Positions 23,592-31,868 of a stretch of 34,321 nucleotides of DNA are shown here, piece after piece; within the stretch, counting starts at the first letter, position 1; every line of letters begins with the position of its first letter. The notes under the pieces were generated by a model. That model was not told where the DNA came from, made no database searches, and saw only the letters and a list, made by a program, of their open reading frames with translations. Both the position numbers and the translations under genes were made by a program. This stretch comes from Gammaproteobacteria bacterium (GTDB lineage Bacteria; Pseudomonadota; Gammaproteobacteria; Ga0077536): positions 1 through 34,321 of the forward strand of contig JAIEQK010000229.1 of NCBI GenBank assembly GCA_019747795.1, read 5' to 3'.

Positions 23592-24015
23592 AGAATCTTC
23601 GCATCGTGCGGTGGGGGATGCCGGCGTCGTCGAACACCGGGCCCTCGGCGACGAAGCCGGCGCGGGCATAGAACTCGAGGGCGTGGACCTGGGCGTGCAG
23701 GTGTACCTCCGGCGCGCCGGCGGCGCGCGCGTGGACCACGGCGGCGTCGAGCAGGCGCCGGCCGATGCCTCGGCCGCGATGCTCCCGCAGCACCGCCATG
23801 CGGCCGATGTGATCACCGGCGCGCAGCCGCACGGTGCCAATCGCTTCGTCGCCGAGCCAGGCGAGCCAGTGCAGGGCTTTCTCGTCCTCACCGTCCCACT
23901 CGAGTTCTTCCGGCACCGCCTGCTCTTCGATGAACACGCCACGGCGGATGCGCTCGATGTGCGCACGCTCGCCCGCCCACGTCGCGGGCGCGACGCGGAC
24001 GTCGACCTCAGCCAT
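23587..24015 (-). CDS. GNAT-family N-acetyltransferase
   Basis: A 142-residue protein of the GNAT superfamily, which transfers acetyl from acetyl-CoA to an amine. It has FIEEQAVPEELEWDGED near 29, typical of ElaA/YjdJ-like members, and the acetyl-CoA motif RMAVLREHRGRGIGRRLLDA near 72, with RxxGxG/A seen as RGRGIG. The end HLHAQVHALEFYARAGFVAEG also fits. The ATG at 24015 overlaps the end of the RoxA gene by eight bases, so they are likely co-translated. Its TAG stop comes from the palindromic repeat. The substrate is unknown; a link to ribosome modification is only suggested by the neighbour. Confidence 0.88.
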   Translation of the reverse strand: MAEVDVRVAPATWAGERAHIERIRRGVFIEEQAVPEELEWDGEDEKALHWLAWLGDEAIGTVRLRAGDHIGRMAVLREHRGRGIGRRLLDAAVVHARAAGAPEVHLHAQVHALEFYARAGFVAEGPVFDDAGIPHRTMRRFL

Positions 24016-25180
24016 CACGCGCCTCCCAGGTGAGCGCCTGCTGCGCGAGAAGCGCGGTGACGAGCGTCAGCGCGGCCGGCGCGCGCAGCGCCTGCGCATC
24101 GAGGCGCGCGGCGGTGTCGGCGCAGAGTCGCAGCGCGAGCCTGGCCGCCGCGCCGCGGCAGAGGTGGGCCTCGCCATCGACGTAGAGTGTGAGACTTGGG
24201 CCGCGGGCCGCGCGCAGGTACAGGAAGCGGCTCGCGGGATGGCGCGCCAGTCGCTCGCCCCGCGCGAGACGCGCGCGCACCGCGGTGACGCTCTCCGACG
24301 GCTCGTCGGCCTCGGCCCGCGGATACTTGGGCTCGCTCACCAGGCGCGCGAACCAGTCATCGAAACCGGCATCGTCGTCCAATGCGGCGCGCATCAGTGC
24401 GCGCACCCGCGCGAGCGTCGCGGCATCGAGTTCGGCGGGATCGGCGCGCGCGTCGAGCAGCGCGTCGGTGTAGCGCAGGTCCTCGCTGTCCTGCTGCAGC
24501 AGGTGATCGGCCCAGTGGCCGACGAGTTCCGCGCGGCTCGGCGCGCGCAGGCCGACCGAGTAGGTCATGCAGTCGTCGTCCAGCGCCACGCCATCGTGCG
24601 CGAAGCGCGCCGGCAGGTAGAGCACGTCCCCCGGCTCGAGGATCCACTCGTGGCGCGCCTCGAAGCGCGCGAGCAGGCGCAGGTCGGGATGGTCGCGCAG
24701 TGGCGTGCGCGCATCGCAGCGCCCGCCGACCCGCCAGCGTCGCCGGCCGCGGCCCTGCACCAGGAACACGTCGTACTGATCGTAGTGCGGACCGACGCCG
24801 CCGTTGGCGACGGCATGACTCACCATCACGTCGTCGACGCGCCAGTCGGGCAGGAAGCGAAACGCGTCGCGCAGCGCGCGCACCGCCGGCACGTGCTGAT
24901 CGACCGCCTGCACCAGCAAGGTCCAGCCGTGGGGCGGCAGCTTGCGCAGCTGCGCGGCGCTGAAGGGTCCGTGGGCGAGCCGCCAGTCGCGGCCCGCGCG
25001 CCACACCACGCGCGACTCGACGTCTGCATCGCGCGTGAGGCGCGCGAGTTCGGCCGGCGCGAGCGGCCCTTGCCAGTCGGGGAACGCGCGCTCGATGAGC
25101 CGTGGTCGCCGCTGCCAATCGCGCGCGAGAAAGCGCTCTGCATCGAACGCCGCATGCCAGCGCGGCGGCGTATCGGCCAT
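24008..25180 (-). CDS. roxA: Cupin/JmjC ribosomal protein 2-oxoglutarate oxygenase (RoxA/YcfD-like)
   Basis: A 390-residue protein matching YcfD/RoxA, the Fe(II)/2-oxoglutarate oxygenase that hydroxylates an arginine of ribosomal protein L16. The iron ligands are visible: His132 and Asp134 in GVGPHYDQYDVFLVQ, and His195 in LPARFAHDGVAL. The following RGRRRWRVG contains the usual 2-oxoglutarate-side residues. The C-terminal winged-helix-like domain, about 260-390, is present, so the length is normal for the family. The ATG at 25180 (MADTPPRWHA) lies 8 bp after the acyl-CoA ligase stop; the longer in-frame extension to 25915 overlaps that gene and is rejected. It overlaps the GNAT gene, forming a three-gene unit. 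Confidence 0.9.
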   Translation of the reverse strand: MADTPPRWHAAFDAERFLARDWQRRPRLIERAFPDWQGPLAPAELARLTRDADVESRVVWRAGRDWRLAHGPFSAAQLRKLPPHGWTLLVQAVDQHVPAVRALRDAFRFLPDWRVDDVMVSHAVANGGVGPHYDQYDVFLVQGRGRRRWRVGGRCDARTPLRDHPDLRLLARFEARHEWILEPGDVLYLPARFAHDGVALDDDCMTYSVGLRAPSRAELVGHWADHLLQQDSEDLRYTDALLDARADPAELDAATLARVRALMRAALDDDAGFDDWFARLVSEPKYPRAEADEPSESVTAVRARLARGERLARHPASRFLYLRAARGPSLTLYVDGEAHLCRGAAARLALRLCADTAARLDAQALRAPAALTLVTALLAQQALTWEARDG

Positions 25181-25188
25181 GGCCGCGC

Positions 25189-26820
25189 TCAACCGCCGGC
25201 GGCGAACAGCTGCTTGGCGGTGACGTAGTCCGCCTTGCCGTTCGGCGCGCGCGGCGTGCGCGGCACCAGCACCAGGCGGCGCGGCAGCTTGTAGCCCGCG
25301 AGCCGGCCATGGGCATCGGCGAGGATGTCCTCGGCGCTGGCGGTCGCACCCGGCTTGAGCGACGCGACGCCGACCACGCGCTGGCCGAAGCGCTCGTCGG
25401 CCTCGCCGAAGACCAGCGCGTCTTCCACCGCCGGATGCTGCTTCAAGGCCTCCTCCACTTCCTCGGGAAAGACCTTCTCGCCGCCGGTGTTGATACAGTT
25501 CGAGCCGCGCCCGAGCAGGGTCAGGGTGCCGTCGGCCTCGACGGTCGCCATGTCGCCGGGAAAGGAATAGCGCTGGCCGTTGACCGTGCGGAAGGTGCGC
25601 GCCGACTTCTCCGGGTCCTTGTGATAGTAGAGCGGCACCAGGCCGCCGTTCGCGACCAGGCCCACCTCGCCCGAACCCGGCTGGACTTCGCGATCGTCGC
25701 TCGTGAACACGCGGCTGGTCGGGCGCAGCATGAACTTGGCGGTCTCGGCCGGCGGCGTGTCGCGCGTCATGAGGGACTGCCCCATGCCGCCCTCGGTGGA
25801 GCCGAGCAAGTCGGCCAGCGCAACCTGCGGCAGCAGCTCCAGCAGCCCGCGCTTCACTTCCAATGACCACATCGCGCCCGACGAGATGATGACGCGCAGG
25901 CTGTCCAAGTCCCAACGCGTGGGCGCGGCCTGCAGCTCACGCAGCATCGGGCGCGCGAAGGCATCGCCGACGATGATCAGCTGCTGCACGCGCTCGCGCG
26001 CCACCGTGTCCCACAACTCGATCGGGTCGAGCCCGCGGCTCTCCAGCATCACCGTCGCGCCGCCCATCAGGTGCGGCGCCATCATGCCGAGCCAGCAACC
26101 CGTGCCGTGCATGAGCGGCGGCGAGGACATGGCGACCAGCGGCGTGCCGCTCGCCGCGCGCGCGCGCACCGAGTCCAGCACCTCCTCGGCCGTATTCCAC
26201 GGCGCCCCGCCCAGCATGGTGGGATAGGAGGCCAGGAAGAAGCGCGTGAACTCGGCCATCGAGTAGGTCACGCCCTTGGGCATGCCGGTGGTGCCGCCGG
26301 TGTAGAGCATGTAGAGCTCGTCGCCCTCAGGCTTGATGCGCGGCGCCGGCGCGAACTGCGCCTGCACCTCGTCGTAGGACAGCGCGCCCGGCACGCTCAC
26401 GCGACCGTGGGCGATGGGGCCGTCGTCGACTTCGATCCAGCGCCTGACGCGCGTCGCCTTGTCCTGCACGCGCGCCACGCGGTCCGCCAGTGAGCTGTGA
26501 TAGACCAGTACTTCGATGTCGGCATTGTCGAGCAGGTAGGCGAGCTCCTGGTCGAGATAGCGGTAGTTGATATTGATCGGCACGCCGCGCATCTTCATCG
26601 CGGCGAAATTGGTCTCGCAGTACTCGGGCGCGTTGTAGAGGTACATGCCGACCCGCGCATGGGGCGCCAGGCCCGCATCGAGCAGACAGGCGGCGAGCCG
26701 CGCGGCGCGTTGCTCGTACTCGCCCCAGGAGAGGCGGCGCGCGCCCTGCACCACCGCCGGCGCGTCCGGCACGGTGTCGGCCACGGCCTCCCAGATTGAC
26801 CCGTAATGCATGTCGACCAT
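25189..26820 (-). CDS. AMP-binding acyl-CoA synthetase (FadD-like)
   Basis: A 543-residue adenylate-forming ligase that activates a carboxylic acid to acyl-AMP and then acyl-CoA. The AMP signature YTGGTTGMPKGVTYS is near 172, the NHxx-like region is SPPLMHGTGCWLG near 245, the middle motif STEGGMGQSL near 340, the YSFPGDMA element near 418, GRGSNCINTGGEKVFPEEVE near 433, and the C-terminal lysine in PNGKADY near 530. The arrangement matches bacterial FadD/FadD3-like enzymes, often involved in steroid or fatty acid side chains. The substrate is not determined. Start ATG at 26820; a second ATG three codons later is also possible. It is the first gene of the unit with RoxA (8-bp gap) and GNAT. 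Confidence 0.9.
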   Translation of the reverse strand: MVDMHYGSIWEAVADTVPDAPAVVQGARRLSWGEYEQRAARLAACLLDAGLAPHARVGMYLYNAPEYCETNFAAMKMRGVPININYRYLDQELAYLLDNADIEVLVYHSSLADRVARVQDKATRVRRWIEVDDGPIAHGRVSVPGALSYDEVQAQFAPAPRIKPEGDELYMLYTGGTTGMPKGVTYSMAEFTRFFLASYPTMLGGAPWNTAEEVLDSVRARAASGTPLVAMSSPPLMHGTGCWLGMMAPHLMGGATVMLESRGLDPIELWDTVARERVQQLIIVGDAFARPMLRELQAAPTRWDLDSLRVIISSGAMWSLEVKRGLLELLPQVALADLLGSTEGGMGQSLMTRDTPPAETAKFMLRPTSRVFTSDDREVQPGSGEVGLVANGGLVPLYYHKDPEKSARTFRTVNGQRYSFPGDMATVEADGTLTLLGRGSNCINTGGEKVFPEEVEEALKQHPAVEDALVFGEADERFGQRVVGVASLKPGATASAEDILADAHGRLAGYKLPRRLVLVPRTPRAPNGKADYVTAKQLFAAGG

Positions 26821-26905
26821 GATGCTGTGCGCCTCCCCGTGGCTCGCGTCGTGACAGGCCGCATTCTGGGCGAAGCGGCCGGTAAGCGCGAGGGTGGGCG
26901 CGAAG

Positions 26906-27793
26906 TCAGACCTGAACCACGGTCACCACGTCCAAGGTAGCGATCTGCGCAAGGCCGTTGGTCCAGGCCTGGAACTGCAAGCCGGGCGACTGCGCCTCCA
27001 GGTCTAGTGCGAGTTGGGTGTCTTCCACCCAAGTACCGACCAACTGCAGCGTGTCACCCGCTTCGCCGAGCACGCGCACGAGGTCGGAGGTCGAGGACAG
27101 GTCGAGCACGTCGGCGGCGGCCACGCGCAGGGTATAGGTCTGCGCGCGCTGCGCGGCGTCATTGCCGCCGGCCGCGTCGAACAGGATGTCCTCGACGTCC
27201 GTGATCTGCGGCCCACCCGCGGCGGTCAGATCGAGCAGCGTGGTGGCAGTTGCACCCTTCACGAACAGACCGTCGACGTCCGCGCCGCCGTCCAGCAGCG
27301 TGGCCGCCGCGTGATAGTTCAGCAGATCGCTGCCCCCCTCGCCGAACAGCGAATCCGCGCCGCCGCCACCGCGCAGTTCGTCGTTGCCGGCACCGCCGCG
27401 CAGCTCGTTGGCACCAGTGTTGCCGACCAGGAGGTTGTTGCCGCCGTTGCCGGTGCCGTTCACGGCATCGCCGAACAGGAACAGTTCTTCCTGGTTCGCG
27501 CCTAACGTGTAATCGATGAAGCTGTTGACGAGATCTCGGCCCGCGTCCGGCACCGTGCGATCGATGTCGCCGTCGTTGTCGACGAAATACTTGTCGTTTC
27601 CGCCCTCGCCGCGAAGATCGTCGTCGCCCGCGCCGCCATTCAGAGTATCGCCGCCATCGCCACCGTACAGCTCGTCGCCATGCTGCGGGCTGCCGCCGAG
27701 GAAGTTCGCGCCGGCGTTGCCCGTGATGCGCACGAAAACCAACGCGGCGCGGTCCTGGCTGATGAAGAGGTTCTCCTGGTGCGGGCCGAGTTC
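26906..27793 (-). pseudogene. C-terminal half of the RTX protein, separated by an in-frame stop
   Basis: In the same frame as the upstream RTX ORF and directly after its TAA. Read through, the sequence continues ELGPHQENLF and then enters another RTX module (GNAGANFLGG; GGAGDDDLRGEGGND; DYTLGANQEELFLFG; GNTGANELRGGAGNDELRGG). The last 100 residues (DLVRVLGEAGDTLQLVGTW and beyond) look like the C-terminal domain usual at the end of secreted RTX proteins. The only in-frame start candidate near the beginning is a TTG at 27742 inside a repeat, with no ribosome site. I treat it as the broken-off half of one 632-residue gene (26906-28804). Confidence 0.75.
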
Positions 27794-28804
27794 TTAGTCG
27801 AAGTTTACTTCGATCGAATCATCGAGGCCCTCGTCGGCCTCGCTCTTGTCGATCTCGCTGGCGTCGTCGATGAAGTAAGTGTCGTTGCCGGCGCCGCCAT
27901 GCAGTTGATCGATGCCAGCGCCGCCGCGCAACTCGTCGTTACCCGCGTCGCCGAACAGGATGTCATCGCCTGCGCCTCCGGCCAGGGAATCGTTACCCTC
28001 CTTGCCGCGCAGCACGTTCGCACCGTCATTGCCGACGATGAAGTTGTCGCCGTCATTGCCGGTGGCCGACAGCGCGCGGCTGCCGAGCAACACCAGTTCC
28101 TCCTGCTGCGCGCCGAGCGTGTAGCTGACCGTGCTCTTGACCTGGTCGCGGCCCGGATCGGCGCGTCCGAGTTCGATCTCGAGCGCATTGTCGATGAGGT
28201 ATAGGTCGTTGCCCGCACCGCCGCGCAGGATGTCGCGGCCCTTGCCTCCGTCCAAGGTATCGCGCCCGATGCCGCCATCAAGCGAGTCGTTGCCGTCGCC
28301 GCCTTCGAGGTAATCATCGCCATTGCCGCCGGACACCCGGTCCGCACCCGCCCGCCCTGTCAGAAAGTCGTTACCCGCCAGGCCGGAGAGGATGTTTGCG
28401 CCGACGTTGCCTTCGATATAGTTATTACCTGCATTGCCAGTGCCGTTGAGCTTGGCCTTGCCAACCAGTACCAGCTGTTCCTGCTGCGCCCCCAACGTAT
28501 AGGTGATTTGGGCGAATACCGTGTCGAGTCCTGGGTCGGCCAGCGTCAGGGTGATGTCCTTGACGTGATCGACTCCGTAGCTGTCATTGCCCTTGCCGCC
28601 GCGCAGATCGTCGTCGCCTGCGCCGCCATCCAACTGATCGTTTCCGTCGCCCCCTTCGAGCCGGTCTACGCCATTGCCACCAATCAACAGATCCGCGCCA
28701 CCCAATCCGCGCAGCAGGTCATTGCCGTCCAGACCGGCGAGCTGATCCTTGCCGTTGGTCCCGGTCAGGGTGTCGTTCTTGGCCGTGCCTTGCTTGGTCG
28801 CCAT
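27794..28804 (-). CDS. RTX-type calcium-binding repeat protein, N-terminal half (ends at premature TAA)
   Basis: A 336-residue protein built of nonapeptide repeats GGxGxDxLx (such as GGDGNDQLDGGAGDDDLRGG), which bind calcium and fold as a beta-roll outside the cell. It starts MATKQGTAKNDTLTGTNGKD. The repeats alternate with modules of pattern YTLGAQQEELVLLG...GN.G.N.I.GN.GAN. No signal peptide is seen; RTX proteins usually leave through type I secretion with a C-terminal signal, which would lie in the downstream half. The ORF ends IEVNFD-TAA at 27794-27796, exactly where the other modules have tyrosine (SYTLG, TYTLG, DYTLG). The gene is divergent from the transaminase. No type I secretion gene is in the window. 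Confidence 0.85.
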   Translation of the reverse strand: MATKQGTAKNDTLTGTNGKDQLAGLDGNDLLRGLGGADLLIGGNGVDRLEGGDGNDQLDGGAGDDDLRGGKGNDSYGVDHVKDITLTLADPGLDTVFAQITYTLGAQQEQLVLVGKAKLNGTGNAGNNYIEGNVGANILSGLAGNDFLTGRAGADRVSGGNGDDYLEGGDGNDSLDGGIGRDTLDGGKGRDILRGGAGNDLYLIDNALEIELGRADPGRDQVKSTVSYTLGAQQEELVLLGSRALSATGNDGDNFIVGNDGANVLRGKEGNDSLAGGAGDDILFGDAGNDELRGGAGIDQLHGGAGNDTYFIDDASEIDKSEADEGLDDSIEVNFD

Positions 28805-29025
28805 CGCTCGCGCTCGCTCATCATCGGGCGCTCTGGGGTGAGCGCGGAGCGGTCCTTATACCTGCGTCCCGGCGGCCCTGCCATGCCACGCCGCCCGATT
28901 CGACGAATATGTCAATTGTTCACCGGCGCGCGGCGCGACGCGGGAACCCATGCCCCGCGCGGCTGCAACAAGTCATTGGCCCTGGGTATCATTGGGCTCC
29001 CGCTCCTGCCGCTGGACGCTCGCCC
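28805..29025. other. Intergenic region between the divergent RTX and transaminase genes
   Basis: A 221-bp region holding the promoters for two divergent genes. On the minus strand TATAAG (28855-28860) and TTGACA (28910-28915) resemble promoter hexamers, but their spacing is too large to pair. No operator palindrome or transcription factor site was recognised. Confidence 0.3.
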
Positions 29026-30357
29026 ATGGAACAGCCCGTCATCACCACCGCGCCCGAGCTCGAAGCGCTGTGGCTGCCCTTCACCCACAATCGTCACTTC
29101 AAGCGCCACCCGCGCCTGGTGAGCGGCGCCGAGGGCATGTACTACACGACGCCAGACGGCCGGCGTGTGCTCGATGGCCTCTCGGGCCTGTGGTGCTGCA
29201 ACGCCGGGCATCGCCATCCGCGCATCGTCGAGGCGGTGAAGGCGCAGTTGGACGAACTGGATTACGCGGTCGCCTTCCAGGTGCATCACCCGCGCGCCTT
29301 CGAACTGGCCTCGGCGCTGGCCGCCGCCGCGCCCGCCGATCTGAACCACGTGTTCTTCACCAACTCGGGCTCGGAGGCGGTGGACACCGCGCTCAAGGTG
29401 GCGCTCGCCTACCACCAGGCGCGCGGCGAAGGTCAGCGCTTCCGCTTCATCGGCCGCGCGCGTGGCTATCACGGCGTCGGCTTCGGCGGGCTGTCGGTCG
29501 GCGGCATGGTGGCGAACCGCAAGGCCTTCGCGGCCGCCCTGCTGCCCGGGGTCGATCACCTGCCGCACACGCACAATCTCGAGCACATGGCCTTCAGCCG
29601 AGGCCAGCCCGAGTGGGGCGCGCATCTCGCCGACGAACTCGAGAACATCATCGCCCTGCACGACGCCTCGACCATCGCGGCCGTGATCGTCGAGCCGATG
29701 CAGGGTTCGGCCGGCGTGATCGTGCCGCCGCGCGGCTATCTCGAGCGCCTGCGCGCGCTGTGCGACAAGCACGGCATCCTCCTCATCTTCGACGAGGTGA
29801 TCACCGCCTTCGGTCGCCTCGGCACGAGCTTCGCCGCCGAGCGCTTCGGCGTCATGCCCGACCTGCTGACCTTCGCCAAGGGCGTCAACAGCGGCATGGT
29901 GCCGCTCGGCGGCGTGATCGTGAAACAGGGCATCTACGACGCCTTCATGCGCGGCCCCGAGCACCTGGTGGAGTTCTTCCACGGCTACACCTACTCCGGC
30001 CACCCGCTCGCCTGCGCGGCGGGCCTGGCCGCGCTCGAGGTGTATCGCGAGGAAGGCCTGTTCGAGCGCGCGCGACGGCTCGAGAGCGTGCTGGAAGACG
30101 CGGTGCACGCGCTGCGCGGCGAGCCGAACGTGATCGACATCCGCAACTTCGGCCTGGCCGCCGCGGTGGAACTGGCGCCGCGCGCCGGGCAGCCCTCGCT
30201 GCGCGCCATGCAGGTCTTCGACCGCTGCTTCCAGGACGGCGTGATGCTGCGCTACACCGGCGACATCCTGGCGCTCGGCCCCGCGCCCATCGCGAGCGAG
30301 GACGAGGTCGGCATGCTGGTCGACACCCTGCGCCGCGCGATCCGCGCCGCCGCCTGA
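29026..30357 (+). CDS. Class III PLP-dependent transaminase (omega-amino acid:pyruvate type)
   Basis: A 443-residue aminotransferase of the class III fold, close in appearance to beta-alanine/omega-amino acid:pyruvate aminotransferases. It has LWLPFTHNRHFKRHPRL near 15, the phosphate-binding FTNSGSEAVDTALK near 111, RARGYHGVGFGG near 144, the pyridoxal-contacting FDEVITAFGR with Asp256, and the PLP lysine Lys285 in LTFAKGVNSGM. HGYTYSGHPLACAA follows near 325. The amino donor is not predictable, and no neighbour fixes it. The ATG at 29026 (MEQPVITTAP) is chosen; an upstream in-frame start at 28909 would add a non-homologous leader. It lies 215 bp upstream of the halohydrin-dehalogenase-like gene, with a 174-bp element between. 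Confidence 0.9.
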   Translation: MEQPVITTAPELEALWLPFTHNRHFKRHPRLVSGAEGMYYTTPDGRRVLDGLSGLWCCNAGHRHPRIVEAVKAQLDELDYAVAFQVHHPRAFELASALAAAAPADLNHVFFTNSGSEAVDTALKVALAYHQARGEGQRFRFIGRARGYHGVGFGGLSVGGMVANRKAFAAALLPGVDHLPHTHNLEHMAFSRGQPEWGAHLADELENIIALHDASTIAAVIVEPMQGSAGVIVPPRGYLERLRALCDKHGILLIFDEVITAFGRLGTSFAAERFGVMPDLLTFAKGVNSGMVPLGGVIVKQGIYDAFMRGPEHLVEFFHGYTYSGHPLACAAGLAALEVYREEGLFERARRLESVLEDAVHALRGEPNVIDIRNFGLAAAVELAPRAGQPSLRAMQVFDRCFQDGVMLRYTGDILALGPAPIASEDEVGMLVDTLRRAIRAAA

Positions 30358-30367
30358 GCTTGCTAGA

Positions 30368-30541
30368 CTGGACTTCTCGCAGGTGCTCGTCGCGAGGGCG
30401 ACGAGATGCCGTCGTAGTGGGCCGCACGGAGCAGAACTCGGCGAAGGCATACTCGGCAGTATGTCGAGACGAGTTTTGCGAGTACGGCCCACTACCACGC
30501 GCAGATCGGCGGCCGCAGCAAAGGACCTGTGAGAAGTCCAG
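30368..30541. repeat. 174-bp structured inverted-repeat element, copy 2
   Basis: The second copy of the element at 9937-10114. The ends CTGGACTTCTCGCAGG and CCTGTGAGAAGTCCAG pair with one G-T wobble. The hairpins of copy 1 are kept with compensatory changes: GCAGAACTCG/CGAGTTTTGC, and CATACT-CGGC-AGTATG. GTAGTGGGCCG/CGGCCCACTAC is an exact 11-bp pair here. The copy is flanked by GCTAGACT on both sides (30362-30369 and 30542-30549), a possible 8-bp target duplication that slightly overlaps the ends. It ends about 31 bp before the SDR start codon. Confidence 0.85.
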
Positions 30542-30572
30542 GCTAGACTCGAACAACGACGAGGAGTCCGAC

Positions 30573-31253
30573 ATGAGCCAGCGCCTGCGTGGCAAACGCG
30601 TGGTGGTCACCCAGTGCAGCGCCTTCATGGGCCCGCCCACGGTGGCGGTATTCCGCGAGGAAGGCGCGGAGGTGTTCGCCGATGATCGCGACCTCGCGGT
30701 CGGCGGCGCCTGCGAGGCGCTGATCGCCGACGCCGGCGAGGTCGACGTGCTGGTCGCCAACCTCGCAGGGCCGACCTTCTCCGGCACCGCCACCACGGCG
30801 CTCGCCGACGAGCAGTTCGAACAGACCTTCGCGCTCATGGTGCGCCCGCTGCATCGCCTGGTGCGCGCGGTGCTGCCGCAGATGATCGCGCGCCGCGCCG
30901 GCAAGGTGGTGGTGTACGGCAGCGCCTCGGCGCTGAAGGGCATGAAGACGCTGGCGGCTTACTCGGCGGCGCGCGCCGCGCAGGTCGGCTACGTGCAGTC
31001 GGTCGGCGTCGAAGTGGCGCCGCACAACGTGCAGATCAACCTCATCGCGCAGAACTACATCGAGAATCCGGACTACTACCCGCCGGAGCTGACCGCGCGC
31101 GAGTCCTTCCAGACCTCGCTCAAGCGCCAGGTGCCGGCCGGTCGGCTCGGCACCGCGCGCGAGGACGCGCTGTTCGCCCTGTTCCTCGCCAGCGACGAGA
31201 GCAACTACTTCACCGGCCAGGCCATTCCCTTCTGCGGCGGGTGGGTGCAGTGA
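30573..31253 (+). CDS. Halohydrin dehalogenase-like SDR
   Basis: A 226-residue SDR-fold protein whose active-site motifs are those of halohydrin dehalogenases, not normal SDR oxidoreductases. The glycine-rich NAD(P) motif TGxxxGxG is replaced by TQCSAFMG (Thr13-x4-Phe18-x-Gly20). The catalytic set is Ser117, Tyr130 and Arg134 (S-x12-Y-x3-R), where a usual SDR has Y-x3-K. Both patterns are used to recognise this family, which eliminates halide from vicinal halohydrins to give epoxides, and in reverse opens epoxides with halide, cyanide, azide or similar anions without a cofactor. QRLGT-like GRLGTAREDALFALFLAS and YFTGQAIPFCGGW also resemble HheC. GAGGAG precedes the ATG. It overlaps the next gene by four bases (GTGA). 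The activity is inferred from motifs only. Confidence 0.82.
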   Translation: MSQRLRGKRVVVTQCSAFMGPPTVAVFREEGAEVFADDRDLAVGGACEALIADAGEVDVLVANLAGPTFSGTATTALADEQFEQTFALMVRPLHRLVRAVLPQMIARRAGKVVVYGSASALKGMKTLAAYSAARAAQVGYVQSVGVEVAPHNVQINLIAQNYIENPDYYPPELTARESFQTSLKRQVPAGRLGTAREDALFALFLASDESNYFTGQAIPFCGGWVQ

Positions 31254-31561
31254 GCGGCGCGCGCGGTCATCACGACATGGGTGGCCTGCCGGCCGGCGAG
31301 GTGGTGGCCAGCGAACACGACTTCGCGCTGTGGGAGAAGCGCGTCGACGCGCTGCTGGTGCTGCTGAGCAAGAAGCAACTGATGACGGTGGACGAGCTGC
31401 GTCGCAACATCGAGAGCCTGGGCGCCGAGGCCTACGACACCATGAGCTACTACGAACGCTGGATCCACGCCATCACCCAGACCCTGCTCCAGCGCGGCGT
31501 GCTGCACGTGGACGAACTCGGTCGGCGCATGGCCGAGGTCACGGCGCGCGGTCATGAGTGA
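31250..31561 (+). CDS. Nitrile hydratase/thiocyanate hydrolase beta subunit, N-terminal domain as separate protein
   Basis: A 103-residue protein matching the N-terminal domain of the nitrile hydratase beta subunit, which in thiocyanate hydrolase is the separate beta subunit. Marks are GHHDMGGLPAG near the start, then FALWEKRVDALL, and MSYYERWIHAITQTLLQRGV. The GTG at 31250 overlaps the TGA of the preceding SDR (GTGA), a sign of coupling; an in-frame GTG at 31241 is possible but overlaps more. It overlaps the following gene by eight bases. The protein packs with the alpha subunit to form the active site entrance in known hydratases. The split into two polypeptides resembles thiocyanate hydrolase and toyocamycin nitrile hydratase. 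Confidence 0.8.
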   Translation: MSGARGHHDMGGLPAGEVVASEHDFALWEKRVDALLVLLSKKQLMTVDELRRNIESLGAEAYDTMSYYERWIHAITQTLLQRGVLHVDELGRRMAEVTARGHE

Positions 31562-31868
31562 CGCGGTGGCGCCGCGCTTCGCGGTCGGCGAGCCGGTGCG
31601 CGTCCGCGTCGCCCATCCGCCCGGGCACGTGCGTACGCCGTTCTACATTCGCGGCAAGCGCGGCGTCGTCGAGCGCCTGTGCGGCCAGTACGCGAACCCC
31701 GAGGAGCTGGCCTACGGCCGCGATGGTAAGCCGCGACTGCCGCTGTACCGGGTGCGGTTCCGCCAGTGCGAGGTGTGGCCCGAGTACGCCGGCGCGCCGG
31801 AGGACACCTTGGACGTGGAGATCTACCAGCATTGGCTGGAGGCGGACGATCCGTGCACGGCCGGTTGA
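31554..31868 (+). CDS. Nitrile hydratase/thiocyanate hydrolase beta subunit, C-terminal SH3-like domain as separate protein
   Basis: A 104-residue protein corresponding to the C-terminal SH3-like domain of nitrile hydratase beta (alpha subunit of thiocyanate hydrolase). RFAVGEPVRVR, TPFYIRGKRGVVERLCG, LPLYRVRF and the final VEIYQHWLE are the usual signatures of this domain. The ATG at 31554 overlaps the stop of the N-terminal domain gene in ATGAGTGA. The TGA stop lies inside a palindromic repeat, which separates it by 95 bp from the alpha subunit gene. The two beta parts together equal a normal beta subunit. Confidence 0.85.
   Translation: MSDAVAPRFAVGEPVRVRVAHPPGHVRTPFYIRGKRGVVERLCGQYANPEELAYGRDGKPRLPLYRVRFRQCEVWPEYAGAPEDTLDVEIYQHWLEADDPCTAG

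Noticed and set aside
24008-25915. A 635-residue version of the RoxA protein
   Set aside because: The extra N-terminal 245 residues lie in the wrong frame of the acyl-CoA ligase; the family start is MADTPP at 25180.
28950-31253. A 767-residue plus-strand ORF ending in the SDR
   Set aside because: Only its last 226 residues are the SDR. The earlier part is an out-of-frame reading of the transaminase and of the 174-bp element. The SDR has its own GAGGAG and ATG.
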